From positions 2,852,001 through 2,916,000 of the forward strand of contig JAMXDE010000008.1 in the NCBI GenBank assembly GCA_026770025.1: 64,000 nucleotides of DNA, in the 5' to 3' direction. Positions 58,111 to 64,000 of this stretch are shown here, in pieces. The notes under the pieces were generated by a model. It was not told where the DNA came from and made no database searches. It was given only the letters and a program-made list of their open reading frames with translations. This stretch comes from Craspedostauros australis. Taxonomy: Eukaryota > Bacillariophyta > Bacillariophyceae > Mastogloiales > Achnanthaceae. The position numbers were made by a program, and so were the translations under genes. Each line of letters opens with the position of its first letter. The first letter of the stretch is position 1.

Positions 58111-60723
58111 ATGACTTCGAACAACCAACCCAACACGAGCCACCGCGAAGAGACCGAACCCGAGGAAGTACCAACTTTGGAGCCTCCGACCAAGGAGCCC
58201 GACAAACCCCCAGCCAAAGGAAGTATAGATGCAAGCAACCAGCACCGAGCTCGACGGCAAGCAAAAAGAGCGATCCCATACGACGGCGGAATGGAGGAGA
58301 ACGACCCCGACGATGTGTCCATCACATACAGACCTCGATCCAACACGTTCAAGACAGCAGCCAACAAGACAGGCGTCGAAGTAGTACCATTCGAGAAAGC
58401 CACCGGCGACGGATCCATCGACAGAGCTGCGAAGGCAGCATGGAGGGCGCGAGCGATATGGTATAACGCAGACGAGGCAACAGCGGACCGAGAGAATCCA
58501 ACAATCAAGCAGTGGGAGCACTTTTTCAGGGACCTTGCAGATGGCAGAGTGACCGCCTTCGGACCGATCACACTACCCAACAAGGACCCCACGAGGTTGC
58601 GTCTCCTACAATTCGTGCTCAATGTGGCATCTACCAACCCACACGAAGTATTCCGCGCACATCTCAACAGCAACGGCACAGTGAAAAGCGCACGCGCAGT
58701 CAAAGTCTGGAAAGCAGCGAACCGAGTCCTCGGATCCAACTACGACCTAGGGACAGCACCTGCCGAAGACGCCGATGGTAACGAAACACGCATGGGAGGG
58801 CTCACGCTACAATCCAACGATGATTCCCCAACTGACCCAAAAGAATCACATGGACCAGCCGCAGCCTCAATGCCAACGCATCTGAACACAGAATCGCTCA
58901 GCACCGACAGCGACTCATATACCAGCAGACAGCCAACGAAGAGAACCAGATTCAAATCGCCGAAGAGCACCACAGACTCGCATCGAGTCAGCCAGCAAAG
59001 CGGAAGCAGTTCACAGTCCACAGGATCGGCACAAAGCAATGACTCATCCACAGACTCCGGCATCACCAACGCCCACCAACGCAAGCATCGACAAGCAACA
59101 AAAGAGGCAAGAACAGATGATCACTCAGTCAGCTCCGACGAAGAGTCCAACACGTCGCAAACGAAGATAGCGCCGCCAAGACACGAATTCACGACCCGAT
59201 TCACCATCAAGCTCAACGTCGACAGAACCGAGGAAGACACAACGGCAGCAGTCAGAGATCGCATTCGACGCTGGTTCAGACAAATCCGCAGAATCGATCC
59301 GTCCGCGGTGATACTGCCATGGAGAGAGTCCAGCAACACGGGACCGCACATTGCACACTCCGGGCAGATTCCAGAAAGAATGGACGAACTTCGAACATTC
59401 TTCCCCGGACTCCGAGCACCGTCCGGCGAGACTGGAATCACCTACGCCAAAGTACGCATTACCACCAGGGAAAACCCATTCGACATCACAGCCGACAGGA
59501 ACTCAGAACTCAACGCCTACTACTACAATGAACACGAAGGGTTGTACGAGGCGCAGCTCCAGGACGCAGAAGAAGTCAAAGAAATCGGATTCCTGCTGTA
59601 CTCCGGAGGGTTCACCGACGTCGATGGCACAGTCGACATCATCAACAGAAGCCTCCGACGCAACAACAGCCAAATCCGAGTGGGAGGCAAGATCAAAAAC
59701 ATCGTTCAGGTCAGCACGGAAACCAGAGAGAAGTACAGAGAGGGCAAGAGGCACTGGACAGTGCAACCATGGAGGGCAGTCAAACTCGAAGTCGAACGAT
59801 CTCAAGCATACAGCGCAGTCACCGAGGTGGCCAATCTGTTCAACACAAGGGAAGAGCGACCAGGAGCAACCAACTTCAGGTTCCTACCAGACAAAAAGTA
59901 CGAACAGATGTCACGAAAGAAGGCCGAATTCAGAGAAGGTCTGGTAGCCAAGCATCAGGCTATACTGTCAGTGATTGAGTACTCCGACGCCGATGGAGTG
60001 ATCCACCTTGACAAGAAAGTCAAAGGCTGTGACAACAAGTCCATCACGCTCAGGAAGCTCATCCTCAGAGAGACCAACGACAAAGGCAAGAGGATCTTTC
60101 ACAGCGTGGACCGCGCAAGAGGAACAGACGACCAAGTCGTGGCCCACTCCTTTCCTGAATACCAGGAGGAGGCCAAGCACTACATGAGTCTGCTACCGGC
60201 AATCGCGCGCCACAAAGTGGGAGAGAAGGCCGAGAAATGGTTCAGCCCCGAGGTGTGGATCGCCAGTCTCAACATCGTGCATGACCCGGCCACCAACGAT
60301 TACACATCCCCAGACGTCCACAATCTCGAAGACATCGCTGACGAAGAATTCCCGGCCAGTGTGATAATCACCAACATCCCGGACATGATGCCCACCACTC
60401 ATCGACCAGCAGCCCTCGACAACAGAAGCCTCTTCAACCCCAACTCCACCGTCGGCACAACCAACCGGTCCATCGATTCTGCCTACACAGTAGCCCCCAG
60501 GAAGGAGACCGACAGCCACCAGAGTGACCCAGAGCCATCAACGAGAGCCCCACACCACGATTCCGCCAGCCCCGAAGGCATACTCCGAACAGGCACCGAC
60601 ACGAGATACAGTCAGCAGCAAACCCGGGAAGCCCAGCTACTGGCACAGGTCCAAGCACTCCGAAGGGAACTCGGCAAGCCTAACGGCGAACCCCCGCAGC
60701 CTAATGGGGGACAGTCGCCATGA
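58111..60723 (+). CDS. Non-LTR retrotransposon ORF1, 870 residues, no known domain
   Basis: An intact frame from an ATG in an A-rich context (CAAAATGAC). Residues 1-90 are Glu/Pro-rich. About 110-215 is a folded, helical, basic region (AAKAAWRARAIWYNADEAT, TIKQWEHFFRDLADGR, LLQFVLNVASTNPHEVFRAH). A long Ser/Thr/Asp low-complexity stretch covers ~225-350. A second folded region at ~355-640 begins EFTTRFTIKLNVDRTEEDT and continues through RKKAEFREGLVAKHQAIL. The last 40 residues are Gln/Leu-rich and probably coiled (QTREAQLLAQVQALRRELG). No CCHC knuckle, RRM or esterase motif is visible. ORF1 proteins of LINEs bind their RNA; that role is expected by position only. Its stop TGA overlaps the ORF2 ATG. 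Confidence 0.75.
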   Translation: MTSNNQPNTSHREETEPEEVPTLEPPTKEPDKPPAKGSIDASNQHRARRQAKRAIPYDGGMEENDPDDVSITYRPRSNTFKTAANKTGVEVVPFEKATGDGSIDRAAKAAWRARAIWYNADEATADRENPTIKQWEHFFRDLADGRVTAFGPITLPNKDPTRLRLLQFVLNVASTNPHEVFRAHLNSNGTVKSARAVKVWKAANRVLGSNYDLGTAPAEDADGNETRMGGLTLQSNDDSPTDPKESHGPAAASMPTHLNTESLSTDSDSYTSRQPTKRTRFKSPKSTTDSHRVSQQSGSSSQSTGSAQSNDSSTDSGITNAHQRKHRQATKEARTDDHSVSSDEESNTSQTKIAPPRHEFTTRFTIKLNVDRTEEDTTAAVRDRIRRWFRQIRRIDPSAVILPWRESSNTGPHIAHSGQIPERMDELRTFFPGLRAPSGETGITYAKVRITTRENPFDITADRNSELNAYYYNEHEGLYEAQLQDAEEVKEIGFLLYSGGFTDVDGTVDIINRSLRRNNSQIRVGGKIKNIVQVSTETREKYREGKRHWTVQPWRAVKLEVERSQAYSAVTEVANLFNTREERPGATNFRFLPDKKYEQMSRKKAEFREGLVAKHQAILSVIEYSDADGVIHLDKKVKGCDNKSITLRKLILRETNDKGKRIFHSVDRARGTDDQVVAHSFPEYQEEAKHYMSLLPAIARHKVGEKAEKWFSPEVWIASLNIVHDPATNDYTSPDVHNLEDIADEEFPASVIITNIPDMMPTTHRPAALDNRSLFNPNSTVGTTNRSIDSAYTVAPRKETDSHQSDPEPSTRAPHHDSASPEGILRTGTDTRYSQQQTREAQLLAQVQALRRELGKPNGEPPQPNGGQSP

Positions 60724-63700
60724 TAGTCAGCCGCATGCGGGCACAGTCCAGCCCGAACCGCAACGGACCCACCAATGCCGGAATCTCGAGATCGGATGAT
60801 TCGACCGGCCAACACCACCACCTGGGGCACCAGACCAACGACAAGCCAACCACACAAATCAGGATTGCCACCCTCAACGCAGGCGGCATTCCACCAGACA
60901 AAACCGACCCAAAAAATGATGATCTGTGGCAGACCATCAAGCAGCATCAAGTGGATGTACTCCTGCTGACAGAAGTGGGTATCAACTGGAGCAAGACACC
61001 CACAGATGCAACCTTGTGCCGCAGAGCAGAACAGCACCTGAAGATGACGAAAACGAACACAGCGCACTGCCAAACCCAGTCCAACAGCCCGAGACAATGG
61101 GGAGGCACAGCGATTGTTGTGCATGGGAAGATAGCTGGCCGAGTACTCTCGCGCGACAGCGACCCTGAGAAATGCGGCAGATGGGCAAGCGTCCTTCTCC
61201 AAGGAAAGCATGGCATCAAAGTACGCACAGTCGCAGTGTACATTCCCACCAAATCCACACAGACCGCGGGAACGGTCTACAATCAACAAGCAGTCAGAGC
61301 TGCACAGAGGCAATCCACGCTCGATCCCATCGACCTTCTCATCCAAGACCTGCGCACACAAATTGAGCAATGGCGACACGCAGGAGAGTCCATCATCGTC
61401 GGCGGCGACGTCAACATGGACGTTCGGAGATCGAAGATCACTGACATGCTGACGGCCGCAGGGTTACACGAACACCACACCAACACAATCGACCGACCCT
61501 ACGCAACCATGATAAGAAACCGGAGCCACGTTCCCATCGACGGCATCTGGACCACCAGCGACGTGAAGCCCAACCAGCTTGGAGCAACGGCGTACGGCTG
61601 CTGGGACCACCGGATGGTGTGGATGGACATCGGAGAAAGCAATCTCTTTGGGCCAACCAAACAACCCACCACACCATTCCGAGGACGCAGGCTCCAGATG
61701 AGCCAACCATCCACAGTACGCAAGTACAAGGCGGAATACACGGCGCAGGCCAAGAAGCTCCAGCTGCTTCACCGAGCGCGCGAGCTGGACACTGCCATAG
61801 GAGCGGGGCCAGTCACAGCATCCCAAGCGCAGCAGCTAGAGAAATTGGACAACGACCGGATCACAGCGATGCTGCAAGCAGAAAGCAAGTGTAGAAGAGT
61901 GCGAGCAGGAAAGGTCCCGTTCTCCCCGATGCTGGCGAAGCTCCACTGAGAGCACAAGTTCTGGACCATCAGCATAAAACGCAGGAAGGGCCATCATATC
62001 AGTGGGAGAACCATTGACAAGGCCAAGCAGAAAGGAGGAGTGACAAGACTCACGCGCGACATGTCGGTGACAGAAATGCAGCACCACAGGAATGCAGCAT
62101 GGAAGAAGTACAAACAAGAGAAGAAACACGCAGACACCCACCGACGAACGTTCCTGGCGGAAGACGAGGCGGACGAGAAGGAGTCAGGACGAGACACGGC
62201 CAAGTACAGAACGCAGATCTTGCAACGGGAAGAAACAAAGGCGACGTACCGACGCATCAAGTGGTCGCTGCAGGCCGAGGGATCCGACGCACAAGTCTCC
62301 ATTGTGGTGGACGATGGACCCGGTGGAAGTGGCCGTCTGCTCACATCGGGAGAAGACGTTGCCAAGGCATGCTGCAACAACAACGTTGATAAGTACAGCC
62401 AAGCATGGCAAGCAGAGGTGTGCCAACGACCACTCAAACACACACTTGGACGGTACGGTACCAGCACGGCAGCCACTGCTGTACTGCGCGGAATCGTCCC
62501 GACGCAAGTCAAAGCCAACACCAGAGACATTCTACAGGCGCTCAGCAATCCGCCAAACAGGACAGCATGGAAACCCCAACAACTACAGATCAGCACTGCC
62601 GACCACTCCCAGGGATGGGCAAGGATAAAGGAAAGCACATCCTCAGGACCATCCGGAGTGCACTTCGGTTGCTGGAAGGTCAACTCAACCGACGACGAGC
62701 TGGCCACCATCGACGCCATCATGCGCGAGATCCCCTACCGCACCGGATACAGCTACAAGCGATGGCAGCAGTGCGTGGACATACAGCTCCGCAAAAAGCC
62801 TGGCGATCTCTCCGTAACCAAAACGAGGACCATCGGACTGATGGAAGGAGACTACAACATGAACAACCGGCTCCTGGGCAAGCAAGCACGCGCCCATGCT
62901 GAAGCCAACGGCACGATAGCATCTGAACAGTACGGCAGCCGGAAGTCGCACACGGCCCCAGAGGTACTGCTCAACACAACGCTCATCGACGATATCCACA
63001 GGATCACCGGCAATCACTACGCGGTGTGCTCGAACGATGCGAAAGGGTGCTACGACAGGATCGCACACCCCGTCTTCAGTCTTGCTCTTCAACGACAGGG
63101 AGTGCCAGCCCCGCCCATTGTGAGTACACTCAGTACGATCCAGTCGATGACCCACAGAATTCGCACATCGGCAGGGACGTCGACATCATCATACTCCGGC
63201 AGGCAACGCCGCAACTACCTGCAGGGATTAGTTCAAGGACTGGGATCTGCCCCAACCGGATGGCTTCTTATCAGCTCCGCCATCATAGACAGTATGAGAT
63301 CCCAAGGACATGGACTGCAAGTGCACAACCCGATCACGAACGAGCAGCACACGGTGGTGGGCACGGCCTATGTCGACGACGCCAACATCATGCACAGCCT
63401 ACCTCCCGTGCACCCCAACGAACAAGTTGCCATATTCCAAGCAGCAGTGCGCAGCTGGGACGAACTCCTCACAGCCACCGGAGGTGCGTTGGAGCCGTCC
63501 AAAAGCTTCTGGCAACTGATGCGATTCAAATGGAGCCGCACCAAATGGGTCTATGATCTCACTACGCCCAGCCGGGGCATCAACATGAGCACGCCCACAG
63601 GCGGCAGGGCAGAACTAACCATCACCAGCCCGAGATCTGCATCTAAGTATCTAGGGATGGTGTCGAGGCGCGATGGCAGGCAAACAGAGCATGCGGAATA

Positions 63701-64000
63701 CCTGATGCAGAAGTCGAGGGCCTGGGCGGAACGGATCCGAACGTCACGAATCCAACGACAGGATGTCGAAATCGCTGCCAAGGCAGTCCTATGGCCGGCG
63801 CTCTCGTACTCTGCCCCTGCCACGACAATGTCCCGGTCGCAATGGGAGCGTGTGATGAGTGCGGCTCTCACAACAGCGCTGCCGTCAATGGGCATCGCCC
63901 GAACCATCGCTAGGGACTACGTCTTTGGGCATGTGGATGTCATGGGGTTCGGAATGCAACACTTGTACTACGGCCAAGTGGTAGCGCACCTGTCCATGAT
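60720..64000 (+). pseudogene. Non-LTR retrotransposon ORF2: APE endonuclease and reverse transcriptase (partial, one TGA)
   Basis: The ATG at 60720 overlaps the ORF1 stop as ATGA. Endonuclease motifs are IRIATLNAGGI, VLLLTEVGI, SIIVGGDVNMDV, IDGIWTTSDV and CWDHRMVWM (SDH-type His). A TGA at 61947-61949 separates it from the RT, which continues in the same frame without a further stop to the window edge (~683 codons). RT motifs include SSGPSGVHFGCWKV, VCSNDAKGCYDRIAH (motif A), LQGLVQGLGSAPTGWLL, the catalytic AYVDDANIMH and SASKYLGMVSRRDG (motif E). GCYDR and QGxxQG forms are typical of algal and protist non-LTR RTs; I cannot place the clade. The TGA sits where CGA (Arg) would fit (LH-R-EHKFW). 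Confidence 0.82.

Larger units (their letters stand above)
58023..64000 (+). mobile_element. Non-LTR retrotransposon with two ORFs (runs off the window)
   Basis: Starts about where the Copia pol breaks off (58022/58023), with an A-rich 88-bp leader, then ORF1 (58111-60723) and ORF2 (60720 to beyond 64000). ORF2 has an apurinic-type endonuclease followed by RT, the order of APE-class LINEs. No LTRs. The 3' end is outside the window. The junction with the Copia remnant suggests insertion into it, but the other flank cannot be checked here. Confidence 0.85.

Overview
The window is nuclear DNA of a eukaryote, most probably a diatom or another stramenopile. The support is: short phase-consistent GT-AG introns in several genes; a guanylate cyclase fused to a cyclic-nucleotide phosphodiesterase; a plant-type leucine-rich-repeat membrane protein; secreted Pro-Thr-Ser array proteins; and Ty1/Copia elements with the protease motif LDSHADT and RT motifs YTDD/YVDD, known from diatom CoDi elements. 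No species can be named from the sequence alone.

Layout. 1-5.5 kb: the tail of an MFS transporter, an intron-containing ISD11/LYRM4 gene, an XPA-like protein gene with a small ORF just upstream of it, and a type II membrane SGNH/PC-esterase-like gene followed by a broken fragment of its paralogue. 5.55-12.6 kb: a Copia retrotransposon on the minus strand with identical 175-bp LTRs, interrupted by a 662-bp LTR mini-element (TRIM) whose two 206-bp LTRs each carry a tRNA-like unit with A box, B box and T4 terminator. 12.9-31 kb: the second PC-esterase-like gene, an Mpv17 family gene, a two-exon TPR-like gene, a five-exon receptor cyclase-phosphodiesterase, an LRR membrane protein, ribosomal protein L10 (uL16) and an acidic protein of unknown function.

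31.8-53.3 kb appears to be an old tandem duplication. UTP4, PTS-array gene A and a betaine-aldehyde-dehydrogenase-like gene are followed by a DAP3 fragment and a UTP4 fragment joined end to end, then PTS-array gene B and the intact DAP3 (mS29) gene. This order fits duplication of a UTP4-PTS-DAP3 block followed by decay of one DAP3 and one UTP4 copy. PTS gene A has about 56 Pro-Thr-Ser units; gene B has only a handful.

54.9-64 kb is nested transposons: a broken Copia pol on the minus strand split by a 790-bp solo LTR with a 6-bp target duplication, abutting a non-LTR retrotransposon on the plus strand. The latter has a large unrecognised ORF1 and an endonuclease-RT ORF2 that overlap as ATGA, and it runs off the window. 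All five premature or intervening stops I found inside otherwise continuous transposon frames are TGA.
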